Shown here piece after piece: positions 45,641 through 56,448 of a stretch of 64,000 nt of DNA (position 1 is the first letter of the stretch; each line of letters starts with the position of its first letter). A model generated the notes under the pieces. It saw only the letters and a list, made by a program, of their open reading frames with translations. It made no database searches and had not been told where the DNA came from. Source of the stretch: Acanthoscelides obtectus (lineage: Eukaryota; Arthropoda; Insecta; Coleoptera; Chrysomelidae); assembly GCA_963669975.1 (NCBI GenBank), contig CAVLJG010000004.1, forward strand, positions 16,867,805 to 16,931,804, in the 5' to 3' direction. The position numbers and the translations under genes are program-made.

Positions 45641-45960
45641 CCGGCTTTATTTATACAAAGTATAAAAAGGCGAAGTGTCGCTAAAAAGCGTTTTTCAACT
45701 TAACCCAACAAATATTTATGTATATTTTCTAATCCCAATGAAAACAAGAGTTAAAAAAAACCTGTAACGAGTCCTTATTCATGACCATGGTCTACTTACT
45801 GGGCAATGAAATCAGAGATAAAATTCTTCAATCTTTTTTTAAAATTGTCATACAGTTAAATAACATATCATTTACTACGAATACTCTTCGTGACAAATAC
45901 TCGTAAGAAAATAAGAGTAAAAGTTATATTTATTAGCTGGTGTGAGGAGCTGCATCTATA
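45598..45960 (-). mobile_element. LINE 3' end with (TTA)n tail, minus strand
   Basis: A pure (TAA)n run (about 45603-45640) is followed by CCGGCTTTATTTATACAAAG. Read on the minus strand this is a LINE 3' UTR with AATAAA and an ATT-repeat tail, laid out like the end of the LINE at 20851-23144. A short C-terminal coding piece (FKKRLKNFISDF-like) is seen near 45830-45870. The rest of the LINE is absent; a Tc1-like element begins at 45961. Confidence 0.55.
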
Positions 45961-47266
45961 CTAAGTGACATATAAATCCGAACACCCAGTTTAAATGGTT
46001 TTATTTTGATAAAATTTTGTATAAGTACTTAATGAAGCATAATAAGTAAATGATAAAAATTTCAAAATGATTGCACTGCTTTAAAGCCCTTTGACCTTTA
46101 ATAATGTGTGGATGCACCCTGATGTGCCACGCATTCTCCAACGCGCCTAGGCATGCTTCTGATCAGGTGGTCAATGTTCTCTTGTGGTATCTCATTCCAG
46201 GCAACCACCAACTCCTCTCGAAGTGCTTCTAGAGTCTGAGGAGGACGTTGCAAATTGAGCAATCTCTTGCAACATGTGGTCGGGCATTATCTTGTTGGAA
46301 AGTTGGATCTGCCAGGGTGTCGAGATAGGGTAAAAGATGGGGTTCTAGAACTCCGTGGATATAACGCTGCGCGTTCATGTTACCTCTGATGAAGATTAAA
46401 GGTGACCTGGAACCATAAGCTATAGCACCCAAAACCATAACTCCAACAGTGTGATGAACATGTCTTTCAACAAAAACTGTGGATTCCTCCTTTCACCACG
46501 TCGCCTTCTAACCCTGGCACGACCATCGTGCATGCCTAAACAAAATCGAGACTCGTCACTAAAGACAATACTGTTCCATTCCTGCTCCCAGAGTGACCGT
46601 TGTCTGCACCACTCAAGGCGATTACGTCGGTGTTCTCGAGTTGAAGGGAGGACCCAGTGTGGCCGCTATGAAAACAAGCCAAAACTTCTCATTCGTCGGT
46701 AAACACTTCGCATGCCAATAGGTCTTCCGTGTTCTGCAAACCATTCATTTGCAATGGACCTGGTAGTGGAGAAACGGTCCCTTAAGGCCAATAATCTTAG
46801 GCGGCGATCTTCACGGTCTGTTGTTCTACGGCGGCGTCCAGTGCCCCTTGCTCTTTGCGTACGGCCTTCTCGAAGCCATGCCTGACAACACCTAACCACA
46901 GTGTCTACACTTCTTTGCACTCTAACCGCAATTGCCCGAAAAGAAAGTCCAGCTTCCCGAAGTCCCACTATACGGCCCCTATCAAACTCACTAAGTTGAC
47001 GAAATCGTACAGGTCTCCGTACTCTAGGCATCGTAACCGATCGTAAAGGATGTCAAGAACCAAAATCCGCCAACGTTGATTCTTTACTGCGGCTGAAATA
47101 TTCATTTTTAGAGCGTTAGTGAATTAAAAAAAGCAGTATAAAAACCGGAATGTCCAACTGATAAGGCTGAAAATTTTTTCACTTTTACAGTAAGATAAAT
47201 ACATTCACCAACTTTTATTAAAATAAAACCATTTAAACTGGGTGTTGGGATTTATATGTCACTTAG
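45961..47266 (-). mobile_element. Tc1-like element, second family
   Basis: Terminal repeats CTAAGTGACATATAAATCC (45961) and complement (ending 47266), extending about 45 bp inwards (CACCCAGTTTAAATGGTTTT), TA on both sides. The minus-strand transposase pseudogene is described separately. Confidence 0.88.
46085..47031 (-). pseudogene. Tc1-like transposase (broken)
   Basis: The ATG at 47031 opens MPRVRRPVRFRQLSEFDRGR, an HTH region (AGLSFRAIAVRVQRSVDTVV) and GRRRRTTDREDRRLRLLALR. After a frame break near 46666 the catalytic domain continues with NSIVFSDESRFCLGM (first Asp) and, from 46438, MVLGAIAYGSRSPLIFIRGN and TFQQDNARPHVA (second Asp). The region that should carry the catalytic Glu is deleted near 46255, and the C-terminal end (IPQENIDHLIRSMPRRVGE) is in another frame near 46130-46190. 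Much more G+C-rich than the flanks, which suggests a younger arrival. Confidence 0.82.
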
Positions 47267-47452
47267 TATATGTTTACATAGCCTGTTATGACACTTGGAA
47301 TTACACAATAAACTTTTTCTTGCACAAAAATCAGTGCAACATGGTTTTGACCGGTAATGAGTTTTGACTCTAACAGATTAAACAGTAAAAACCGTAACAG
47401 ATGCATAGGAAATATGGAGACAATCTACTTGATTTATTTTTTTCCAGATAAA

Positions 47453-47728
47453 ATGTTACCATCAATCAGCTCTTACTCGTTCCTCTACACCCTGTTCGCC
47501 TGGCTATTGGGCTTCTGCTACGGCTTCGTGCTTCTTTCTTCAGCTGCCGGCCACAACGCCGGTGTGAGACTCTTCGACGTGGGCTCAGCTGTCAGCTACA
47601 AGCTACACTCCACTTTGCTGTTTGACGAGAACGAAGAGAGTACCAAAGACGTCGGATTCTACATAGATGCTGATGTTGTGATCGAGGCTGTGTGGGAGAA
47701 CGATGAACAAAGGCTGCTTAAGATAGAG
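47453..47728 (+). CDS. Mtp: Microsomal triglyceride transfer protein, first coding exon
   Basis: The exon follows TTATTTTTTTCCAG (47447); the ATG at 47453 starts an N-terminal signal peptide with a hydrophobic core at residues 9-31 (FLYTLFAWLLGFCYGFVLLS), followed by the mature start GVRLFDVGSAVSYKL. The segment STKDVGFYIDADVVIEAVWE corresponds to the start of the lipoprotein N-terminal (LLT) domain. MTP sits in the endoplasmic reticulum, pairs with protein disulphide isomerase and loads lipid onto apolipophorin-type proteins. The exon ends at AAGATAGAG|GTAGGA in phase 0. A 5' UTR intron must precede it; its exon was not found. Confidence 0.85.
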
Positions 47729-47829
47729 GTAGGAGAGGTTTTCACGAGAAAGAAGCTTATGTCTTCCGCTAAAAAAGAGGAAGCTTAAGATTTTTGAGTA
47801 ATAACAAAAATAAGCACTACATATTTAAG

Positions 47830-48060
47830 GAGAAACGTTTTTATTGAAAATGATCAATTTTGCTTATTTTGCGATGTATTCCTTTTCAAAGCAGTGATAT
47901 ACTTCAGAGATTTAACGTGAGCTTTGATCTTGAGGTATCCCCATGGAAAAACATCCAATGAGGTAAGTTCTGGCGATCGTGGTGGCCACATCTTTGTTTT
48001 AGCAATCCAGCAGTCGATGTTCCGGCTTGTTGTTTCAGCAACCTTAGTGTTTGTTGGGAA
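47830..48060 (-). pseudogene. ITm transposase C-terminal fragment
   Basis: The minus strand near 47900-48000 reads MWPPRSPELTSLDVFPWGYL, the third-Asp region of an ITm transposase with Glu in SPEL, followed by a C-terminal tail and stops. No terminal repeats were recognised. A decayed fragment in MTP intron 1. Confidence 0.65.
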
Positions 48061-48325
48061 CTAATTCGTTACTCAAAAAACATGCCCCTAAGAAAAATTG
48101 GGAATACGTATGGCAGAGACAAGCTTAGGCAGGCGCAGTTGAAAGTCAATCGTCGAGTTAACGGTTGGAGGGCACCTTTTAGATGTCTTGCTTGCATTTA
48201 TGCCTGTTTGGTTTGCACCATTGTTTTGTACCTTTAACACCATAAATTTTGAATCATAGTGTGAAAAACATTATTTGTGAATTTCACATATATATGTATG
48301 TATATACCTGTATATATATATATAC

Positions 48326-48952
48326 AGGGTGACTTCGAAGTTCAGTCATTTATTTTAACAGTGAGTAGATCTGATCAAAAGAAATGTTTTTTTCCTTTAC
48401 CATTTTTCTGGTAAAATTAAAGTAACAAAATTATAGCCCTTTGGAAGTTTGAGTACCGCCCTGTCTCAATAATAATATTATGTGCTCGTGTCTGGCGACA
48501 ACGGATATAATTCGCCTTATCGGTTCATCGCATCGGAAACAAAAAAGCGAAAGAATTTGGAACGATGTTTTTACAATTATTTCATTCAGTTGTATACAGT
48601 CAGTGTCAGTCGGTAGTGGATACTGGTGTCTGTTGCGTGGCTCAAACGAAATAAAAAATGGCACATGTTTATGCGGATCGGTTTCCCAATCGAGTGCAAC
48701 CAACCCCTCGTGCCTTTGTTAATGTAGTACAACGGGTTCGTGAATCATTTGACTTAAGACCTCACATATGGACGGCATGCCGGTGCTCCAAGACCTCACG
48801 ATCAAATACAGGTCCGCACTGAAATACTTGTCGGGAGGATACTTTATAAAACAAGGTAACATTTTTTTTTATTTTTACACACATATTTTGGTTTATTTTC
48901 CTTCTACAATCATTATCTGAAAATTAATGACTCAACTTCAAAGTCACCCTGT
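48326..48952 (+). mobile_element. Short ITm-type transposon with N-terminal remnant
   Basis: Terminal repeats ACAGGGTGACTTCGAAGTTC (48325) and complement (CTTCAAAGTCACCCTGT, ending 48953) with TA repeats outside; the left flank is a (TA)n run. Inside, the plus strand from 48657 reads MAHVYADRFPNRVQPTPRAF, similar to the N-terminal region of ITm transposases with the YADRFPNR motif. No catalytic part is left. Located in MTP intron 1. Confidence 0.75.
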
Positions 48953-49317
48953 ATATATCATGACACGTATATATATATATAGCTCTTGCAAGTTGGTCTT
49001 TAGCGACCTTGGCAGTGCGGCAAGTGGTTCCGTGTTGCTTAAATCACGTTCGTGACTTGAACGCAAAATGCTGTGTAAGCTGGGATATAAAATAATTTTT
49101 CGATTCGTATCATATATCGCTACGCCTCTCGCATGTTTAAAAAATGTGGATCGAGTGTTTGCTTTAACTTTATTGCATGATCATCATATTTGACACACAT
49201 TAACCCTTTCTATGGAGCATCCTAAGAACAAAGCTTACTTTGAACTTTGAGAAGTATCCTAGACTTGAGTTGAAATATCCGGCGCGAAATAAGCGAAATT
49301 GAACCTGACATGCTCCA

Positions 49318-49562
49318 ATCAATCAATCAATCAATGAATACATTGATATATCAATCAACCAATTAGTAAAACAATCAATCAATCAATCAATGAATCTATC
49401 AATCAACCAATTAATAAACAATTCAATAAACCAGGTTATCTATAAATCTATCAACCAATAAATTAATGAAACAATCAATCAGCCAATTTCGATCAATCAA
49501 CCAATGAATAAATCAATCACTCAATCAACAGTAGATCAATCAATCAACCAATCAATCAATCA
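49318..49562. repeat. Degenerate (ATCA)n microsatellite
   Basis: About 245 bp of imperfect 4-bp repeats (CAATCAATCAATCAATGAAT and variants such as ATCAACCAATTAAT). Low complexity; in MTP intron 1, about 300 bp before exon 2. Confidence 0.9.
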
Positions 49563-49859
49563 GAAGATCCCTTACTGTCCAAATACATTTTTACTGACAA
49601 AAGTAGAAATAAAACTCAGTACAAGATACAAGATAGTCAAGAACTACATAAAAGTGAAATATCATAAAACATGAGACAACATAAAACATGAAATAAATAA
49701 TAATTGATCATAGTACGTCATCAAAGTATTGTTGCAGGCTATAATAGGCTTGTTGTACAACTAATTTCGTCACAAATTTCTTAAACATCTTGAAATCATT
49801 GAATATTTGGTCAGAGTAAATCGTTGAATATCATAGATTATTAGAAAATCTTTTTCTAG

Positions 49860-50063
49860 TTGAAATCACCGAGGTTACACATAAAATCTAGAAAAGCACC
49901 GACACCGGATGGGTTCATACCCCACTGGTCTAAGTTAGAAGAGCTGACGAACAAACCGTTCTTGATGGTGTGGAAAAATGGTAAGATCGAAAAGATTTTG
50001 CTGGCGAAAACTGAAGAAGTTTCCATGGTCAATTTGAAGAAGGGATTTGCCAGTTTGCTGCAG
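49860..50063 (+). CDS. Mtp: Microsomal triglyceride transfer protein, exon 2
   Basis: The exon follows AATCTTTTTCTAG and ends at CTGCAG|GTATGC. It is exactly 68 codons in phase 0. It reads KAPTPDGFIPHWSKLEELTN, KPFLMVWKNGKIEKI and VSMVNLKKGFASLLQ. The last part matches the strongly conserved MTP/vitellogenin-type LLT motif (human MTP has ENIKRGLASLFQ at this place), which identifies the gene. The join to exon 3 gives SLLQ-IQLSEGTVDE, of the same length as the human FQTQLTSGT stretch. Confidence 0.88.
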
Positions 50064-51236
50064 GTATGCTCCTTCCAAAGGTTTTAGGGTACGAATACGT
50101 GGGTTTGACCCAGCTTTGATCAGGGAGTCCGATCCTCCCCCAAAATATCGAAGTTTAATAAATTGGCATCAAGTAGATCGACTCTATACGACTACTTAAA
50201 CGCTAAATGTATTAAGCTTGCGATAATATTCGCACTTGGGTTCACACGTCTGTTGTATATCAATGAGTCAATCTACTTGACGAAATATTCGGAGAACCAT
50301 CATAGATGGAGTAACACAACTCAAAGGTTAGGCGACATGGGTGGTACATTTAAGGATTACCTATAATATTCAAAAAAATATTAAAGCAGTTAAGTACGTA
50401 CTCCTAATATCCAAATATTGCTAAAATAGATAAATATTTCTCCTATGGCTGTGTCACTGACGACACCACCGCAGACCAGTTGGAGTTTGTTACCCATGGC
50501 GACGTGGACGCAATTAATTTTTTCATTTTCCCGTTTCCGAAAATGATTAGGAGTCTCTGAAACGTCAAGAAATAAAGTTTAAGTGATTTTTATTTTATTC
50601 GTCCCCGAAATGGACATTCCCTAAATATGAATCCTGAGGTTTTCCCGTCAGTACCTTTTTGAAAGAGTAATTTCGAATGGACCCACCGCAAAAACATGCA
50701 CGCATTTTCCAGGTCCGGCCCTGATTTCGACCACTTAGTGCCCATATTATTAGTACGTATTCCAGATACCAAGAGTTTAAATACCCAATTTTCTTTGACT
50801 TGTTTGAAGATTATTTATTAGTGCATGAAAGCATCATAAACAACTGGTATTTGATTCCTTTTCATAAAATTGCCGTAAACAATGATAAAATCAGACAGTT
50901 GACTAGCGTGACGGCTTTCTATGTTAAAAATGAAACATGCAATCTCTGAAACAAAACGCTCCTGAAATGCCATTATCAGTAATATTTTTTTCACTCCAAA
51001 GATTGGCGTTGTTCGTGTACATCAAAGAATTTTTTAGTGCGTTTCAATTATTGAATATTAAAGCTTTTTTATATTTTTTCTGGAAAAGACTGTATGCCAC
51101 TCAAGTGTATTATTTATTCATTATTATCATTTACCTGTCAGAATAAATGCCTATTTTATGTTTCCTGCATTTGAACGTAATAATAACGAGAGTTTTTTAC
51201 TAGTAACACATTGCTTTTGTTAATTATTTCAGACAC
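50064..51236. other. MTP intron 2, first part; no gene
   Basis: AT-rich intron. The part around 50520-50590 (AACGTCAAGAAATAAAGTTT) resembles the dispersed repeat at 32330. No other feature recognised. Confidence 0.4.
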
Positions 51237-52192
51237 ACAGGGTGTTGATAAAGTATCTGGATAAACTAACTAAACTGGATAAAATTTTGCAATAGTAGAT
51301 AAAAGTAGAAATTTCAAAAACTCTTTAGTCAATTTTTTTTTACGAAATAATTGTGAAGTCTGGTTTCATTGATGCAAGTTGTTCAAGGGTGAAATTGAAA
51401 CATGGACGCATAAAATGGGTACACCAATTTTTGCGGGAAACATTTTTATCCGACATCAAAGAATGAGAAAACGAGTTTTTTTGGATTCAATCGAGTCTAG
51501 TCGAGAATCATACTACATAACCAGTCGATTCCGATTTTGTTGTGGTTATTTAAAAGTAAGAAGTCTTCGGATTTGAAGAATTTCAAGTACGAGTAGCTGC
51601 GTGGAGTTATCGTCGTATTAGCAACAAAACATGCATTTTGACTCGGTTTTCGGCCATATCTTTTTTACTATTTGTGGACCTTTTTACGTGTAGTCTCATT
51701 CTGTAGGTCTTATAAATACTTAAAAATCTCACTTGTAGAGTTTTTTTGTTGCTGCCAACACTTTCGATTGAATCGCGTTTTCTCATTCTTTGTTGTCGAA
51801 TAAAAAGTTTTCCCACAAAAATTGGTGTATCCATTTTATGAATCCATGTTTTAAATATCCCCTTGAACAAGTTGCATCAATAAAACCAGACTTTGCAATT
51901 ATTTGGGGGAAATTCGTTAATATGATTAGACTATAATAATAATATAAAAGCCCTAACTCCAAATGGAAAAGTCTAACGGACTTAGCTACGGTGTTCTGGG
52001 TGGCCATGATAATTTTTGGCTATGCGTGTGATGCTAAATTTCAGCAAATAAAGTAAAACCAGCTACTAAGATTTACGGTAAAACCTCTTCCTGTGTTTTG
52101 AAGACAAAACATTGCTTTACCTATAGTAAAATGAGTTTTTTTGCTCAGAACCAGCACTTGAAGTTTGGAAAGGTACCTTATTCACACCTTGT
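51237..52192. mobile_element. Palindromic non-autonomous element
   Basis: The ends ACAGGGTGTTGATAAAGTAT (51237) and the complement of ACAAGGTGTGAATAAGGTAC (ending 52192) match at most positions. The middle is a long inverted repeat: 51340-51490 pairs with about 51775-51920, sharing CACCAATTTTTG(C/T)GGGAAA, AAAGAATGAGAAAACG and CTGGTTT(C/T)ATTGATGCAA. The centre is near 51630. No transposase. Lies in MTP intron 2. Confidence 0.7.
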
Positions 52193-52749
52193 ATGTTAGC
52201 TAATACAGTTTTGCCCAACTCTGCTCCAATGGAGTACTGATACAGAACCAAAACTTCAAATGAACTGAATAGGCACGGTTTTGGAATCGCACATTTGTTT
52301 TTTACAATAATATGATTTAAATAAAGGTAATCAGATTACAACCGCAGGATATCGATTAAACAATTAAATGCTTCGCCTTTTAAGTCACTTCATTATTATG
52401 CGACATACTTTGGAACCATAAAATTATTATTGACTGTAGATCATCTTATTATATATTTATTGCGCATCACGAATGTGTGCATACACAATAAAGCAGTGTT
52501 TACTGTTATCCTAAAGTGAATCACTTCCATGGAGTCATTTAAATATAAAGTAAATGAGCATTACACAGGCTGGAACGCCCTTTTTGAAAGAATCAATAAC
52601 AAACAACAAAATGTTATGCATCTTTAATTGTTAAAAAAAACAATTGGTTGTCAATTTCAATTCCTTAGTTTCAATATATAATAATAATATATTCTCCATA
52701 GTGTCCATCCATGACGGGTATGTCTCTCAGGGACCGACGTTTTCGATAA
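52193..52749. other. Intron sequence, nothing recognised
   Basis: AT-rich part of MTP intron 2 with no coding or repeat signature that I can name. Confidence 0.4.
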
Positions 52750-53366
52750 TACAGGGTTATTACAAAAGAATCATCGGGCTTTAAAAATATACACCTTGGG
52801 AAAAAACATTATTATACATTATGATGAGGAAGAGAGATGGAAATATACAAAAGTATGTAGGTGCGTGAAAGACACTCGATTGTAGGATCCTATGTGGCAG
52901 CGTCGGAGTGTGACGGACAACGGGGTAAAGTAGAAGAGTGATAAAAGAGAGAGATGGCAGAACGGGCGCTGGCGCCTACCGCTTAGACGGATGCGCTCAA
53001 CAAATGCGATTTGTTTCTCCCATTCGCAGAGTTGCCGATACCAATATGTCATATTTCTAAGAAATCTAAGTCTACCCAAATTTCGGGAAAAATAGCTGCG
53101 GATTCCACATAAGAGTATTCCAAAAATGAAAAAAAGTTCAAACTATTAAAATTGTATTAATGTTTCATGGTACAAATCATATTTTTCATGTTTGTATATT
53201 GTTGTATAAATGATTTTGTAATCCCTATTCTTGTTGCCAGTAGAGATACAACAGTATTGAGAGAAATCATGGACCGCTAGATAGGGCTACAACTACCATA
53301 TGACTATCAAATAGTAGTGATAAACAGGGTTTGTTTATAGCACAGTTGCCTGGTGTGGCGAATTTA

Positions 53367-54848
53367 TTTTTTATTTATTTATTTATTTATATATATACAG
53401 TTTGGGGTGTTAACAGGTAAACCCAACACACACCCTCAGTGAACTAAAACTAAACTTACATAAAATATCGTATACATATACATATATTACATTATTGAAT
53501 ACTTCAATATTAATATTTTTTTTATCCTCCGATATTGTTGTAACAACATAAACTGAGTGAGTAGTGCTAATTATAAGCAATTAACTATTAATTTAACTTT
53601 TTTAATAAAAGGAGTATACATAATTTAACATTTACTTACGTTTAATTAAAACTGAAATCAAAATTAAATTGAAATTATACCAGAAATGATATTGGAGGTG
53701 ATAACTTGAGTTATGTAAAAAAATAAAACATTTCTATTTTAGTCTGCCATAGAGCTGTAATACTCATACTTTAAATCCTTTTTCAGGGAGGTCAAGCTAA
53801 TGTTAAATAAATCTATATTACAGAAATTATTATGATTTTTTTGAGCCCTGAACAAAGGGGAATTAAGACCAAGATTGGTTCTACGGAACGGTATTCTAAA
53901 CAGATGATAGGTTCTAAACGTTCTATCAGGAGTGTTAAAGTTCAAGTTTGCCAAAAGATCCGGACAGTCAGTGAGGCCATTCAACAATTTATGGACACAG
54001 CAAATGTCAGAAATCGTTCTTCTATCTTTTAAGGAAATCATATTGAACTGTTTCATAATTTGCGTATAATGATGATCTGTAACAGGTTGGTGAGTTTTAT
54101 GTGCTAACATCTTCAAAAATTTGTGTTGAATTCTTTCTATCCTGAGTATATGTACATTGTAAGACGGATTCCATATTACTGATGCAAACATCAGTTTGTT
54201 GTGTATATAAGCGTAGTACAATGAAAGAAGCGTTTTTGGGTTCGTAAATTCTCTGCATGTCCTGTTTATGAACCCTAGTGTTCTATTTGCATCATTTACG
54301 ATGTGCTCTACGTGGGTGATGAATGAGAGTTTCTCATCAATGTATACCCCTAGGTCTTTTACTACATGAAGCTTTTCCAGTTCTGCCGTCCCTATCTTAT
54401 ATCTGAAATCTATAGTGTTCGCTATGTTTCTAGTAAGCCTCATGTAATGACATTTTGTTAAATTCAGGAAGATACTGTTTTCAGTGCAATACTTTTGCAG
54501 AGATTCCAAATCGCTTTGAAGTTTTACACCGTCATTTACATTTCTAACAACAGTAAATATCTAAATATAGATCATCAGCATATAACAAATATTTACTGAA
54601 ATGAAAAACAGAAGTAAGGTTGTTCATGTATATGTTAAATAACAATGGTCCTAAGTGACTACCTTGTGGTACGCCTGAAGTTACTAAGAATGTCTCCGAA
54701 CGATACCCATTGATAGTCACCACTTGTTTACGATTACTTATATACGATGCTAGCCACTGCCATAATGGACCATCTACACCCACCTCAGCAAGTCTCTCCA
54801 TCAAGATAGAATGATCAATCTTGTCGAAAGCCTTACTGAAGTCGGTAT
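53367..54848 (-). mobile_element. LINE (Jockey/CR1-type), 5'-truncated, minus strand
   Basis: Minus strand from 54848: DFSKAFDKIDHSILMERLAE, ISNRKQVVTINGYRSET, TSGVPQGSHLGPLLFNIYMN, YLLYADDLYLDI (catalytic YADD box). Then, after a frameshift near 54540, an open 256-codon thumb and C-terminal region from 54509 to 53739 (NLTKCHYMRLTRN, VVKDLGVYIDEKLSFITHV). The 3' end lies in a TTTA-repeat tail (53367-53398). The first half of ORF2 is missing. A (TA)n run (54851-54871) marks the 5' junction. Confidence 0.82.
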
Positions 54849-54871
54849 AAATATATATATATATATATATA

Positions 54872-55685
54872 ATTTGCGCCATAGTGGCGATTTGACAACT
54901 TTGAAGGACAACTATAACGGTTACTATTGTGCCCGGTATTTGGGAATCTGGCAATACCTGATTATTCCTAACGTTTATTACGCCAGATTGTTTGCTGACT
55001 TGCGCAGTACAACATGACAATCAACGTGACTGAGCACCTGGTAACCCTGGTTTAAGGTGTTATATTTAAAGAGCTTGGGACAGTTAGGTATCTAGGTCAC
55101 ATTTTTTAATGTATTTCGAGAAATCCGTAATGTTGAATAAATACTAGATCACGTTTCTTGCTTAGTTTGCTGAAAATTCTACAATAGACGTACATTTTGA
55201 GAAACAGAGATTTGGTGACGACAAAATCGTAAAAATATAACGCATTTTCGTAAAATAATTTCTTTGTTGAAAAGACTGTGGCTTGATGACCCATTGAACG
55301 AGTATAGTGTCCCGCTCCGCTTTGAATATTCGAAACACTATGCTCCAGCAGCATTCAGCTTCAATGTTATCTTTATGAAGTTCTAACGTCTAGGCCATGC
55401 TAATTAAAAGCTTGAATGAATCAACACTTAACTCTAAATTCCCCACAATTTGGGAAGCTCTACTCAAATTGGCAACACAGCGTATCTGCCTATTATTCTC
55501 ATTCGTGATACAGGTCTGCGGTTAACGGTAGGAAATATGTACGAATAGCGATGAAAGTAGACGAGCCAAGCGCTGTTGCCAAGAAATGATTTCCCATGTA
55601 TAACAATGGTTTTTCCTAAGGTGTATATTTCTGAAGGTATTATAGATATAACAGTAAGTGACATGTCAATGGAAAGCTAAAATAT
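54872..55685. other. Interior of the 52752 element or older intron; no gene
   Basis: Between the LINE and the transposase remnant. I see no reading frame of interest; it may be the 3' non-coding part of the ITm element at 52752-57791. Confidence 0.35.
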
Positions 55686-56400
55686 TCAAGATTTTAAGCA
55701 TGTTATTATAAATTTTCGATGTGGGCTCCTTGCGTCATACGACATAAATATGTACAAACGATAGTCCAGTTCGGCCCATACACGCTGCAATGTGTCTCGA
55801 TCGATATTGTTAATAACAGTAGTAATGCGTTCTCGGAGTTGACCCAATGTTGTTGGCAGAGGTGGTATGTAAACCATATCTTTAATGTAACCCCAAAGGT
55901 AAAAATCGCATGGTGTAAGGTCGGGAGACCTGGGAGGCTACGCGAACAATACCAAATCTTGAGCAGTACCTCGGCCCATCCAACGGTGAGGCAGTGCCTC
56001 GTTTAAATACCGACGCACCTCATGATGCCAGTGAGGCGAAACTCCATCTTGTTGGAATATGAAGTTGTTAGAATCTTCTGTTAGTTGCGGAAATAACCAC
56101 AAATGCAACATATCTAGGTAGGATGAACCGTTCACAGTGTTTTCATGAAAGAAAAAAGGCCCCTTTATTTTTGGATATTGCACAGAAGACATTCAATTTT
56201 GGAGAATCCCTTTCATGTTGCACAATCATATGAGGATTTTCCGTGCCCCATATCCAAATGTTATGACGGTTCACCCTTCCACTTAAATGAAATGTCGCTT
56301 CGTCGATGAATACCAGACAGTTAGCAAATTCGTCGTCATTTTGTATACTGAGCTCGTGGCGCTACCTAGGGAGGTAAAGCGGCGTTCGCAAGCACGTGCT
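55686..56400 (-). pseudogene. ITm transposase remnant of the 52752 element
   Basis: Minus strand: near 56230-56330 NCLVFIDEATFHLSGR-like sequence in broken frames (first Asp/Glu motif DEATFH); 55938-56192 YPKIKGPFFFHENTVNGSSY, NFIFQQDGVSPHWHHEV (second Asp) and LPHRWMGRGTAQDLVLFA; then a frameshift and CDFYLWGYIKDMVYIPPLPT (third Asp region) with the tail TLQRVWAELDYRLYI. The family is widespread in insects. Stops and frameshifts near 56170, 55940 and 55740 make it inactive. Confidence 0.75.
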
Positions 56401-56448
56401 TTAAACCCAAGCATTTTCCTTTTCTAGTGAATGTCATTTGATATTATA

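Noticed and set aside
49318..49562. CRISPR-like regular repeats
   Set aside because: The repeat unit is 4 bp without spacers; simple microsatellite in a eukaryotic intron.
52819..53079. 86-codon minus-strand frame
   Set aside because: Lies inside the ITm element at 52752-57791 and has no likeness to its transposase or to any family I know.
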